Positions 15,917-24,800 of a stretch of DNA of 64,000 nucleotides are shown in pieces. The stretch is from JACCVL01 sp963704295 (GTDB lineage Bacteria > Actinomycetota > Actinomycetes > Propionibacteriales > Nocardioidaceae), in assembly GCA_963704295.1 (NCBI GenBank), contig OY969884.1, forward strand, positions 930,001 through 994,000, in the 5' to 3' direction. The notes beneath the pieces were generated by a model. The model did not search any database. It had not been told where the DNA came from and worked only from the letters and a program-made list of their open reading frames with translations. Numbering within the stretch: position 1 is the stretch's first letter; every line of letters begins with the position of its first letter. The position numbers were made by a program, and so were the translations under genes.

Positions 15917-17133
15917 CCGTCCTCCTCGTCGTCCACCCCGGTGGCGAACCACCCGGCGGCATGTCGTGCCCGGGACCGCACCTGCTCGAGGTCCTCGCCG
16001 TACGCCGTCACGTGGCCGACCTTGCGGCCCGGCCGCACCGGCTTGCCGTACAGGTGCACCCGGACGTGCGGGTCGCGGGCCAGCACGTGTCGGTAGCCGT
16101 CGAACAGCCGGCCCACGTCGCCGCCCAGCACGTTCACCATCACCGTCCAGGGCGCCCGAGCGCGGGCGCTGCCGAGCGGCAGGTCGAGCACCGCGCGCAG
16201 GTGGTTCTCGAACTGGCTGGTGACCGCGCCGTCGATGGTCCAGTGCCCGGTGTTGTGCGGCCGCATCGCCAGCTCGTTGACCAGCACCCGGCCGTCGGCG
16301 GTCTCGAACAGCTCGACGGCCAAGACGCCGACCACGTCCAGCGCACCGGCGATCCGCAGCGCCGTGCGCTGCGCGTCGACCGCCAGGTCCTCGTCGAGAC
16401 CGGGCGCGGGGGCGACGACCTCGTGGCAGATCCCGTCCCGCTGCACCGACTCCACCACCGGGTAGACCGCGGTCTGTCCCGACGGCGAGCGAGCGACCAG
16501 GACGGCGAGCTCTCGGACGAACGGCACCCGCTGCTCGGCCAGCACCTGCACGCCGGCCGCCGCCTCGGCGGCGTCGAAGGCAGGCTGACCGGCGGCGGCC
16601 GTGCCGACCTCCCAGACCCCCTTGCCGTCGTAGCCGCCCCGGGTGACCTTCACCACCAGCGGATAGCCACCGAGCGCGGCCGCGGCCGCGTCGAGGTCGG
16701 CGACCGACGTCACCAGCCTGGAGGCCGGGCAGTCGACGCCGAGGTCGGCGAGCCGCGCCCGCATCACCGCCTTGTCCTGCGCGTGGACCAGCGCGTCCGG
16801 CCCCGGCCTGCAGGGCACCCCCTCGGCGGCCAGGGTGCGCAGATGGCCGGTGGGGACGTGCTCATGGTCGAAGGTCAGCGCCGCACAACCGTCGGCGACC
16901 GCGCGCAGCGCGTCCAGGTCGTCGGCCGCGCCGACAGAGGAGCCGGCCACCACCTGCGCGGCGGAGGCCTCCGGACCTTCGGCCAGCAGCCGCAGTGGCA
17001 CGCCCAGGCCGATGGCGGCCTGCTGCATCATCCGGGCCAACTGCCCGCCGCCCACGACCGCGACCAGCGGGCCGTCCACCGGGCTGGACGCGAGCCGGCG
17101 TTGCGGCGGCCGGGCCGGCGAGGTGGCGGTCAC
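15913..17133 (-). CDS. purK: N5-carboxyaminoimidazole ribonucleotide synthase
   Basis: PurK is an ATP-grasp enzyme that makes N5-CAIR from AIR, bicarbonate and ATP, the substrate for PurE encoded next. The 406-residue protein has an N-terminal Rossmann-like motif (VAVVGGGQLARMM), the ATP-grasp loop VVKVTRGGYDGKG, the VLAEQRVPFVRELAVLVAR block and the metal-binding NELAMRPHNTGH. The GTG at 17133 has TAGGCT six bases upstream. The length is normal. Confidence 0.96.
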   Translation of the reverse strand: MTATSPARPPQRRLASSPVDGPLVAVVGGGQLARMMQQAAIGLGVPLRLLAEGPEASAAQVVAGSSVGAADDLDALRAVADGCAALTFDHEHVPTGHLRTLAAEGVPCRPGPDALVHAQDKAVMRARLADLGVDCPASRLVTSVADLDAAAAALGGYPLVVKVTRGGYDGKGVWEVGTAAAGQPAFDAAEAAAGVQVLAEQRVPFVRELAVLVARSPSGQTAVYPVVESVQRDGICHEVVAPAPGLDEDLAVDAQRTALRIAGALDVVGVLAVELFETADGRVLVNELAMRPHNTGHWTIDGAVTSQFENHLRAVLDLPLGSARARAPWTVMVNVLGGDVGRLFDGYRHVLARDPHVRVHLYGKPVRPGRKVGHVTAYGEDLEQVRSRARHAAGWFATGVDDEEDG

Positions 17134-17139
17134 CGCGGC

Positions 17140-17145
17140 AGCCTA
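17140..17145 (-). promoter_or_regulatory. -10 box TAGGCT, leaderless start of purK
   Basis: The minus-strand hexamer TAGGCT lies six bases before the GTG at 17133. A second box for the divergent gtrA-like gene (TAGCCT, 17162-17167) ends nine bases before its ATG. Confidence 0.55.
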
Positions 17146-17176
17146 GTCAGCCCGGCCGGGCTAGCCTGGGCCGACC

Positions 17177-17641
17177 ATGACCCGCGCCCCCCAGCTCCGC
17201 GCGCTGGGTCGGGAGGTCGCCGCGTTCGGCGTCGTGGGGTTGACCGGCTACACCATCGACGTGGGCCTGTTCAACCTGCTCCGGTATGCCGGGGAGCCCG
17301 GCCCGCTTCAGGACCGGCCGCTCACCGCGAAGGCGATCTCGGTGGTGGCGGCGACGCTGGTGACCTTCGTCGGCAACCGGTACTGGACCTGGCGACACCG
17401 CAGCGGAGACCAGGCGCCCCGGCAGGTCGCGCTGTTCTTCGTGTTCAACGGCATCGGGATGGTGATCGCGATGGGGTGCCTCGCGGTGTCGCACTACCTG
17501 CTGGGCTTCGACAGCGCCCTGGCCGACAACGTGTCGGCCAACGGCGTCGGCCTCGTGCTCGGCACGACGTTCCGCTTCTGGGCCTACCGCACCCACGTCT
17601 TCCCCGCCGACGCCGGCCCGCCCGCCGGGCAGGTGGTGTGA
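17177..17641 (+). CDS. GtrA-like membrane protein
   Basis: The 154-residue protein has four hydrophobic segments and the family pattern FGVVGLTGYTIDVGLFNLL at the first helix and VTFVGNRYWTWR after the second, with FRFWAYRTHVF near the end. GtrA-type proteins are thought to help flip polyprenyl-phosphate-linked sugars in cell-envelope glycosylation, so this one may belong to the same wall-glycan theme as the first operon. It is divergent from purK. No glycosyltransferase partner lies next to it. Confidence 0.88.
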   Translation: MTRAPQLRALGREVAAFGVVGLTGYTIDVGLFNLLRYAGEPGPLQDRPLTAKAISVVAATLVTFVGNRYWTWRHRSGDQAPRQVALFFVFNGIGMVIAMGCLAVSHYLLGFDSALADNVSANGVGLVLGTTFRFWAYRTHVFPADAGPPAGQVV

Positions 17642-17648
17642 GGCCGGG

Positions 17649-18542
17649 TCACGGACCAGCTGTCCAGTGCCGGCGCACCGTGATCGGCTCGACCGCCCCG
17701 AAGCCGCGCATCGGCCGGGCCGGCAGCACCCGGGTCTCGTAGGTCTCGTCCGGCAGTGCGGCCACGGTGACCGCGTCGGCGATCACCCGGTTCCGCCGGG
17801 CCACGGTGGTCAGCCGGGCGGCCAGGTTGACCGGCGCGCCGAACACGTCCCCGAGCCGCATCACCACCGGCCCGGTGGCGATCCCGACCCGGACGTCCGG
17901 CAGGTCCGGGTCGTCGCCGATCGTCTCGACCACGGCGAGCGCGATCTCGGTTCCGACGAGCGGGTCGTCCGCGACGAACAGCACCGAGTCGCCGAGGGTC
18001 TTCACCACCCGACCACCGCGAGCCGTCACCTGGTCGCCGCAGCGGCTCTCGAAGCCCTCGACAAGGGCGGCCAGCTCGGCGTCCTCCAGCCCGTTCGACA
18101 GCACGGTAAAACCGACCAGGTCGGCGAACCCGACCGTCTGCGTTGCGGCCTGCGGCTCGACCTCCGCCGCGCCGTTGGTCCCCACCCGGGCGGACGCCGC
18201 GTGCAGATGCCGGCGCCACGCGTAGACCAGCAGCTGCTCGAAGGCCGGGCTGGAGTGCAGTGCCGCGGTCGCCGGGGCACCGGACTCCGCCAGCGTCGAC
18301 ACCTGCCAGTCCGCCAGCCGGGACATGGTCCGGCCGAGCGCCCGCACGAGCCGCAGCACGGTGTCCAGGTCGACCCCCTCGTCCCGCACCAGCCGGGCCA
18401 CCAGGGACAGCGCGGCGAGGTCCTCCGCGGTGAACGCGGCGTCGCCGCCCGCGTCCGGGAAGCCCAGCGCCCGCCAGAGCCGGCGGGCCTCGTCCAACGA
18501 CATCCCGGCCGCGTCGGCTACCTGGCGGCTGGTGAGGGTCAT
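17649..18542 (-). CDS. class III adenylate cyclase with N-terminal regulatory domain
   Basis: This 297-residue soluble enzyme should make cAMP from ATP. The catalytic domain (from about 135) has every key residue: metal Asp141 in GFADLVGFT, Asp185 in TLGDSVLF, the adenine-recognising Lys181 and Asp232, and the transition-state Asn239 and Arg243 in APVNLAARL. Residues 1-90 form a helical domain resembling the autoinhibitory, pH-responsive domain of mycobacterial Rv1264-type cyclases. There are no membrane helices. Its start overlaps the end of the PH-domain gene by four bases (ATGA), so the two are co-translated. Confidence 0.92.
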   Translation of the reverse strand: MTLTSRQVADAAGMSLDEARRLWRALGFPDAGGDAAFTAEDLAALSLVARLVRDEGVDLDTVLRLVRALGRTMSRLADWQVSTLAESGAPATAALHSSPAFEQLLVYAWRRHLHAASARVGTNGAAEVEPQAATQTVGFADLVGFTVLSNGLEDAELAALVEGFESRCGDQVTARGGRVVKTLGDSVLFVADDPLVGTEIALAVVETIGDDPDLPDVRVGIATGPVVMRLGDVFGAPVNLAARLTTVARRNRVIADAVTVAALPDETYETRVLPARPMRGFGAVEPITVRRHWTAGP

Positions 18543-19087
18543 CGACCGTCCGACACCCCGGGTGGCCGGTCCGTCGGCGCGCCGTCGTCGTCACGCCCGT
18601 CGTCCCGGTCGAAGACGAGGCTGGTCAGCCTGCGGTGCACCGCCTCGACCTGCGGGACGTCGTGCAGCCTCATCCCGCCCTGCTCGCTGGCCTCGCTCAC
18701 GATCAGCGTGCCGCAGCCGAGGACCCGGTCGAGCACGCCCTTCTCGAACTGCACGTCATTGACCCTGGTCAGCGGGATCGCCCGGCCGGTCCGGGTCAGC
18801 AGGCCGGTCGTGGAGAGGATCCGCCGGTTGGTGAACGTGTACTGCGTCGTCAGCCAGCGGGCGAACGGCAGCACCGACCAGACCAGGATCGCGGCGCCGG
18901 CGGCCACCCAGATCCCGACGAGCACCCAGCGTGCGACGTCCCCGTCGCCGACGACGGCGGTCAGATAACCGCCGACACCGGCCAGCGCGATGAGGACGAC
19001 GGCCGGGAGGATGAGCGCCTTTGCGTGGGTACGCACGGTCAGGACGACCTCTTCGCCGTCGATGAGCAGCTTGCTGGAGGAGGCCAT
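18539..19087 (-). CDS. membrane protein with bacterial PH domain
   Basis: The 182-residue protein has two membrane helices near residues 24-45 and 52-76, then a bacterial PH domain of the YdbS/YdbT type, recognisable by TQYTFTNRRILSTTGLLTRTGRAIPL and the NDVQFEKGVLDR and GCGTLIVSEA segments. The function of this family is not established. It is translationally coupled to the downstream adenylate cyclase, and the biotin ligase gene lies just upstream on the same strand. Confidence 0.85.
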   Translation of the reverse strand: MASSSKLLIDGEEVVLTVRTHAKALILPAVVLIALAGVGGYLTAVVGDGDVARWVLVGIWVAAGAAILVWSVLPFARWLTTQYTFTNRRILSTTGLLTRTGRAIPLTRVNDVQFEKGVLDRVLGCGTLIVSEASEQGGMRLHDVPQVEAVHRRLTSLVFDRDDGRDDDGAPTDRPPGVSDGR

Positions 19088-19099
19088 GCCGTGATCGTG

Positions 19100-19942
19100 T
19101 CAGATCGCCGTACGGACGTGTACGACGTCGCCGGCGCCGACCACCACCCGGCCACCGCCGGTCGCCAGCACCAGCCGGCCGGTGGCGTCGACCGAGTCCG
19201 CGCGACCGGTGTGCACGGTCCCGTCCGGCAGCTCGACCCGGACCTGTCGGCCGAGGGTGCTGCACCGGCGGACGTACGACGCGTGCAGGTCGGTCCCCTC
19301 AGGGGTCTGCTGCCGGACCCAGGCCAGGTAGAGCGCCTCCAGCGTGCGCAGCAGCTGGACCAGGACGGTCTGCCGGTCGGTGCTGACGGCTCCCTCCAGC
19401 GCCAGTGACGTCGCGGCCGGGACGGGCAGCTCGGCCCGCGTGCCGGTGACGTTCAGGCCGATGCCGAGCACGGCTGCCGGACCGGCCGCCGTCTCCACCC
19501 GCTCCAGCAGCACCCCGGCCAGCTTCCGGTCGTCGACCAGCACGTCGTTCGGCCACTTCAGCGTCGCGTCCAGCTCGCAGGCCCGGCGGACCGCCTCGAC
19601 CACGGCCACGCCGGTGAGCAGCGGCAGCCAGGGCCAGCGGGCGGCCGGCACCACCGGCCGCACGAGCACCGACAGGGTGAGCGCGCTGCGGGTCGGCGCC
19701 TCCCAGCCCCGGCCCAGCCGGCCCCGGCCGGCCCGCTGGTGCTCGGCCACCAGCACCGCCGCCTCCGGCGCACCGGCCGCCGCCTCGGCGGCGAGGTCGG
19801 CGTTGGTGCTGCCGGTGGAGGCGACCACGTCCAGCCGGCGCCACCAGGAGCCCGGGTCCCCGACCCGCAGCGCCCGCCGGACCGCGGTCTCGTCCAGTGG
19901 CGGTCGGCCAAGGTCGCTCCACTGCTCCGCCCCGGTGCCCAC
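19100..19942 (-). CDS. birA: biotin-[acetyl-CoA-carboxylase] ligase
   Basis: BirA attaches biotin to the lysine of biotin carboxyl carrier domains. The 280-residue protein has STGSTNADL, the biotinyl-AMP loop QRAGRGRLGRGW, KWPNDVLVDDRKLAGVL and GIGLNV, followed by a small C-terminal SH3-like domain. There is no N-terminal helix-turn-helix, so it is a monofunctional ligase rather than a repressor. It is divergent from accD, and the biotinylated AccA and pyruvate carboxylase are encoded about 11 kb away. I place the GTG start at 19942; a longer reading would run antisense through accD. Confidence 0.95.
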   Translation of the reverse strand: MGTGAEQWSDLGRPPLDETAVRRALRVGDPGSWWRRLDVVASTGSTNADLAAEAAAGAPEAAVLVAEHQRAGRGRLGRGWEAPTRSALTLSVLVRPVVPAARWPWLPLLTGVAVVEAVRRACELDATLKWPNDVLVDDRKLAGVLLERVETAAGPAAVLGIGLNVTGTRAELPVPAATSLALEGAVSTDRQTVLVQLLRTLEALYLAWVRQQTPEGTDLHASYVRRCSTLGRQVRVELPDGTVHTGRADSVDATGRLVLATGGGRVVVGAGDVVHVRTAI

Positions 19943-19947
19943 GGCAC

Positions 19948-19953
19948 TAGTCT
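19948..19953 (+). promoter_or_regulatory. -10 box TAGTCT, leaderless start of accD
   Basis: TAGTCT lies seven bases before the GTG at 19961 with no Shine-Dalgarno sequence in between. It overlaps the palindrome ACTAGT in the 18-base birA/accD gap, so both divergent promoters must overlap. Confidence 0.55.
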
Positions 19954-19960
19954 CCCGTGC

Positions 19961-21559
19961 GTGAGCGAGGCGGCGGCAGAGACCGGAGACCAGATCGACA
20001 TCCACACCACCGCGGGCAAGCTCGCCGACCTCGACCAGCGACTGGACGAGGCGGTGCACGCCGGGTCGGCCCGGGCGGTGGAGAAGCAGCACGCCCGGGG
20101 CAAGCTCACCGCCCGCGAGCGGGTCGACCTGCTGCTGGACGAGGGCTCGTTCGTCGAGATCGACGAGCTGGCCCGGCACCGCAGCACCGCGTTCGGCCTG
20201 CAGTCCCGACGACCGTACGGCGACGGGGTGGTCACCGGCTACGGCACCGTCGACGGGCGGCAGGTGTGCGTCTTCGCGCAGGACTTCACCGTGTTCGGCG
20301 GCAGCCTGGGCGAGGTTTACGGCGAGAAGATCTGCAAGGTGATGGACCTGGCAGTGAAGACCGGCAGCCCGATCGTGGGCATCAACGAGGGGGCCGGGGC
20401 CCGCATCCAGGAGGGTGTGGTCTCGCTCGGCCTGTACGGCGAGATCTTCCGCCGCAACGTGCACGCCTCCGGTGTGATCCCGCAGATCTCGCTGATCATG
20501 GGCGCCTGCGCCGGCGGGCACGTCTACTCCCCCGCCATCACCGACTTCACCGTGATGGTCGACCAGACGTCGCACATGTTCATCACCGGGCCGGACGTGA
20601 TCAAGACGGTCACCGGCGAGGACGTCACGTTCGAGGAGCTGGGCGGCGCGCGCACCCACAACACGAAGTCCGGCAACGCGCACCACCTGGCGGCCGACGA
20701 GACCGACGCGATCGAGTACGTCAAGGCGCTGCTGAGCTTCCTGCCGAGCAACAACCTCGAGCAGCCGCCGGCGTTCGACGAGGAGGTGCTGCTGGAGGTC
20801 ACCGACGACGACCGGGCGCTGGACACGCTGGTGCCCGACTCGGCCAACCAGCCCTACGACATGCACACCGCGATCGCCGGGGTCCTCGACGACGGCGACT
20901 TCCTCGAGGTGCAGCCGCTGTTCGCGCCGAACATCATCATCGGCTTCGGCCGGATCGAGGGGCACGCGGTCGGCGTCGTCGCGAACCAGCCGTCCCAGCT
21001 CGCCGGCACCCTCGACATCGACGCCAGCGAGAAGGCGGCCCGCTTCGTGCGGACCTGCGACGCGTTCAACCTGCCGGTGCTCACCTTCGTCGACGTCCCC
21101 GGCTTCCTGCCCGGCACCGGTCAGGAGTGGGACGGCATCATCCGCCGCGGCGCCAAGCTGATCTACGCCTACGCCGAGGCGACCGTCCCGCTGGTCACGG
21201 TCATCACCCGCAAGGCCTACGGCGGCGCCTACGACGTGATGGGGTCCAAGCACCTCGGCGCCGACATGAACATCGCCTGGCCGACCGCGCAGATCGCGGT
21301 GATGGGGGCCCAGGGCGCGGTGAACATCCTCTACCGGGCCGAGCTGGCCGGCGCCGACGACCCGGAGGCCCGCCGGGCCGAGCTGATCACCGAGTACGAG
21401 GACACCCTGGCCAACCCGTACGTCGCCGCCGAGCGGGGCTACGTCGACGCCGTGGTGCAGCCGCACGAGACCCGCGTCGAGGTGATCCGGTCACTGCGGC
21501 TGCTGCGCACCAAGCGGGCGACACTGCCGCCGAAGAAGCACGGGAACATCCCACTGTGA
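19961..21559 (+). CDS. acyl-CoA carboxylase beta subunit (carboxyltransferase)
   Basis: This 532-residue carboxyltransferase transfers CO2 from biotin to acetyl-, propionyl- or longer acyl-CoA, as in actinobacterial AccD5/PccB. It shows the paired crotonase-like domains: an N-terminal half with GKLTARERVDLLLDEGSF and GINEGAGARIQEG, and a C-terminal half with VDVPGFLPGTGQEWDGIIRRGAK, TRKAYGGAYDVMGSKHLGAD and AWPTAQIAVMGAQGAV. The final pattern KRATLPPKKHGNIPL is the usual C-terminus. Its stop overlaps the start of accE (GTGA). The alpha subunit is probably the AccA encoded at 30.7 kb. Confidence 0.96.
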   Translation: MSEAAAETGDQIDIHTTAGKLADLDQRLDEAVHAGSARAVEKQHARGKLTARERVDLLLDEGSFVEIDELARHRSTAFGLQSRRPYGDGVVTGYGTVDGRQVCVFAQDFTVFGGSLGEVYGEKICKVMDLAVKTGSPIVGINEGAGARIQEGVVSLGLYGEIFRRNVHASGVIPQISLIMGACAGGHVYSPAITDFTVMVDQTSHMFITGPDVIKTVTGEDVTFEELGGARTHNTKSGNAHHLAADETDAIEYVKALLSFLPSNNLEQPPAFDEEVLLEVTDDDRALDTLVPDSANQPYDMHTAIAGVLDDGDFLEVQPLFAPNIIIGFGRIEGHAVGVVANQPSQLAGTLDIDASEKAARFVRTCDAFNLPVLTFVDVPGFLPGTGQEWDGIIRRGAKLIYAYAEATVPLVTVITRKAYGGAYDVMGSKHLGADMNIAWPTAQIAVMGAQGAVNILYRAELAGADDPEARRAELITEYEDTLANPYVAAERGYVDAVVQPHETRVEVIRSLRLLRTKRATLPPKKHGNIPL

Positions 21560-21786
21560 GCGAGCAGCCCGTCCAGCCCCTGCTCCGGGTGGTCCGCGGC
21601 GAGCCGACCGCGGAGGAGCTGGCGGCGCTGGTCGCGGTGCTGGCCGCCCGGCAGGCGGCCACCGCCGCGGCCGTGGACCGCGCCCGCCGTGCTCCGCGCC
21701 CGGCCTGGGGGGACCCGGCCACCGCGGTGCGCCGGCCGGTCACCCCCGGGCCCGACGCCTGGCGGCGCTCGGCACTACCCGGTTGA
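21556..21786 (+). CDS. acyl-CoA carboxylase epsilon subunit
   Basis: The 76-residue AccE-type subunit stabilises actinobacterial acyl-CoA carboxylase complexes. It has the family's LLRVVRGEPTAEELAALVAV block at residues 8-27 and the C-terminal pattern with PRPAWGDP, then PGPDAWRRSALPG. The GTG start overlaps the accD stop by four bases, which both fixes the start and supports the assignment. Confidence 0.92.
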   Translation: MSEQPVQPLLRVVRGEPTAEELAALVAVLAARQAATAAAVDRARRAPRPAWGDPATAVRRPVTPGPDAWRRSALPG

Positions 21787-21880
21787 GCCATTTCGGCCGA
21801 TTGCCTGCACGGGACGTGATCCGCCCGCCTACGCTCCGTTGGCCAGCCCCGGCGTTCGTGCCGCAGACAGGAGCCCTCCC

Positions 21881-24800
21881 ATGCCCGCCCTCCGGCTCCT
21901 CGTCACGAGCATCGTGCTCGCGCTGCTCGTCGGTCTCGCGCCGGCCGCCGCGGCGCCGCCCGCCGCCCCGGTACGGGCCAAGGCGGCCACGACCCTCACC
22001 GCGGCGCTGGCCGAGAAGACCGTCGACTACGGGTCAGCTGCGGTCGTGGCCGGGACGCTGACCAAGAGTGCCGCCGGCACCGGCGTCAAGGGGCAGCCGG
22101 TCACCCTGCACGGCCGGCGGACCGGCACCACCAGCTGGACCCAGCTCGAGGTGACGAGCACCCGGACCGGTGGCGCGTACCGGTTCACAGTCCCGGACCG
22201 GACCGCCAACTACGACTTCCAGGCCAGGTTCGCCGGCACGGCAACGCTGGCAGCCGACAGCTCGCCGGTGGTCGCGCTCCGGGTGCGGGCGCCGCTCACC
22301 GGCGTACAGGTGGACCCGCCTGGGCCGAACGCCATCGTCGGCGACGTCCGCACCTGGACGGCCGCGACGCTGTCCACCCTGAACAACACCCAGGTCACGC
22401 TGCAGTCGGCCCAGCCGGGAGGGATCTGGAACTACGAGAACTCGGGCTTCGTCCGGCGAGATGGGTCGATCGAGCTCTCGACGACGCTGTACACCGAGGG
22501 GGTCCGGGACTACCGGCTGCAGCTGGGCAGCAGCTCCCGGCTGGTCGGGACCACGTCGGATCCGGTGCGGATCACGACCCGCAAGCTCGCCATCAGCACG
22601 ACCGCGCTGCCGGAGGCGACGGTCCAGCTCCCGTACGAGGTGGCCCTGCAGACCACCGGAGCGGACGAACCGGTGATCTTCTCGGTCGACCCGGTCAGGC
22701 TGCCGGACGGGATCACCCTGTCGCAGGCCGGCGTGCTCTCCGGCCGGCCCACCACCCTCGGCACGAAGACGTTCACCGTGCAGGCGTACGACGAGCGCGG
22801 CCAGTTCGCCCAGCGCCGGCTGACGCTCGCGGTCACCGAACCGACCGCCCCCGTGCTCGCCGACGCCGTGCTGCCCGGCGCCCAGCTCGGCGTCGGCTAC
22901 GCCTACCAACCACTCCGGGTCGGCGGGACCGCGCCGTTCACCTGGACGCTGACAGCCGGGGCGCTGCCGGCGGGGCTGCGGCTGAACACGTCCACCGGGC
23001 TGATCGCGGGCACTCCGACGACGCGTGAGACCACCTCGGTGACCCTGCGGGTGGCGGACGCGGACGGCGACGCCACGTCGGCCACCTGGCCGCTGCCGGT
23101 CGGCCCGGCGGCGGACTGGGCGCAGAGCGGTGCCGGCGCCGCGCGATCCGGGTTCAACCCGGCCGAGTCGACCCTGACCGCGCAGACCGCGGACCGGGCC
23201 CGGCTGGAGTGGACGCTGCCCGGCGGCCACAGCGACGTGGTCGCGGCCGGCGGGGTGGTCTACACCGGCTCGGCGATCCCGGGATCCACCGAGCAGGGGA
23301 TCACCGCCCGCGACCTGGCCAGCGGCGCCGTGCTCTGGACCCGCCCGGTGACGGACGCCAACGGCTCGTCGCCGGGATGCCAGCGGCTCGCGGTGACCGG
23401 TCAGAGCGTGCTGTGCGACACCGGGTCCGAGGTCTTCGCCGTGGCACGCGGGGGGGCCCACCAGGTCCGCTGGTCGACCGCGCAGACCAACCCCGGCGTG
23501 CAGAGCCGGGACCTGCTGGTCGCCGGCGACCGGGTGCTCGTGGCCGGTTACGACCGCACGGTGACGGCGTACGGGCTCGCGGACGGCCAGCTGTTGTGGG
23601 CGCGGCCGATCAGCGGGGACTTGATGGGGATGGCCGTCGGGGACGGCACCGTCTACGTGCTCAGCTCCGACGGCATCAGCACCCCGTTGCTGCAGACCTT
23701 CAGCCTGGCCGGCACCGGGACGCCGGGCTGGGCGAAGTCCGTCGCCGGCGCCAACTTCGCCCTCGTCGCCGTGCCCGGCGCGGTCGTGGTGACCGCCGGG
23801 CGGGTGGCGCAGTGGCGGTCGGCCAGCAACGGCGCCGTGCTTCGCTCCTACGAGTCGCCGGTGCCCATCTTCGGGACCCCGATCGCCGACAACCGCCGGC
23901 TCTACCTGCCCACGTCGCAGTTCGACGAGTGGGGGGGCTGGTCCGGCACCGGGGTCACCGCGGTCGGGCTCGCCGACGCGCGCCGGAAGTGGTCGGTGGA
24001 CACCGGCTACCCGATCCGGGCCGGGACTGCGCTCGGGGCGGACGTGCTGTGGGTGCACGCCAGCGACCTCGGGCGGTACCGGATCCCGAGCGAAGTGCTT
24101 GCGGTGCGCACCACCGACGGACGGGTGCTGCGCCGGTACGCCCCCGGCGACACCGGCTTCGCCCCACCGGTCGTGGCCGGCGGCCGGGCGGTGATCCGCA
24201 CCGCCTACTCCGCCGACGTGCTGGGGGTGATGGCCGCGGCGGTGCGCGTCCCCGAGGCGGTGCTGCCGGTCGGCTGGACCGGCACCGCCTACCGCACCCG
24301 GCTCACCGCCGAGCAGGGTCGCGCTCCGTACCGCTGGCAGGTCGTCGGCGGCGCGCTGCCCGCCGGGCTGAGCCTGTCACCCGGTGGCGTGCTCACCGGC
24401 ACACCGACCGCCGCCGGAGCGGCCTCGGTCCGGGTCCGGGCCACCGACGCCAACGGGCGCAGCGCCACCCAACAGTTCGGGGTCGCCGTGCGGACCGTGA
24501 GCACCACCGCCTGGCCGACACTCGGCGGCGACGCGGCCCGCGGCGGTCTGGCCGCCGGCGAGGCGGGGATCACCGCCGACACCGTGGCCGCCTTCGCCCT
24601 GCGCTGGTCGACCCCCGAGATCCCGGTCCCGATCGGCTACCCGCCGGGTTACTTCGCCGAGGAGCCGCTCGCGGTGGGCAACCGGGTCTTCGGCCTCGGC
24701 GGCGACGGGCTGCTCCGGGCCTGGAACAGCGGAGGCGGGCTGAACACCGCACCGCTGTGGACCACGACCCTGCCGGACGACGAGACGGTCGTCGGCACGC

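Noticed and set aside
19100..21466. A long frame fusing an N-terminal extension to biotin ligase
   Set aside because: The extension is antisense to accD, shows only GC-driven low-complexity residues, and BirA has a good start at 19942.
22034..24058. Long antisense frame opposite the Ig/propeller gene
   Set aside because: Its Arg/Gly/Pro-rich composition is typical of shadow frames in very high-GC DNA, while the plus frame has clear domains.
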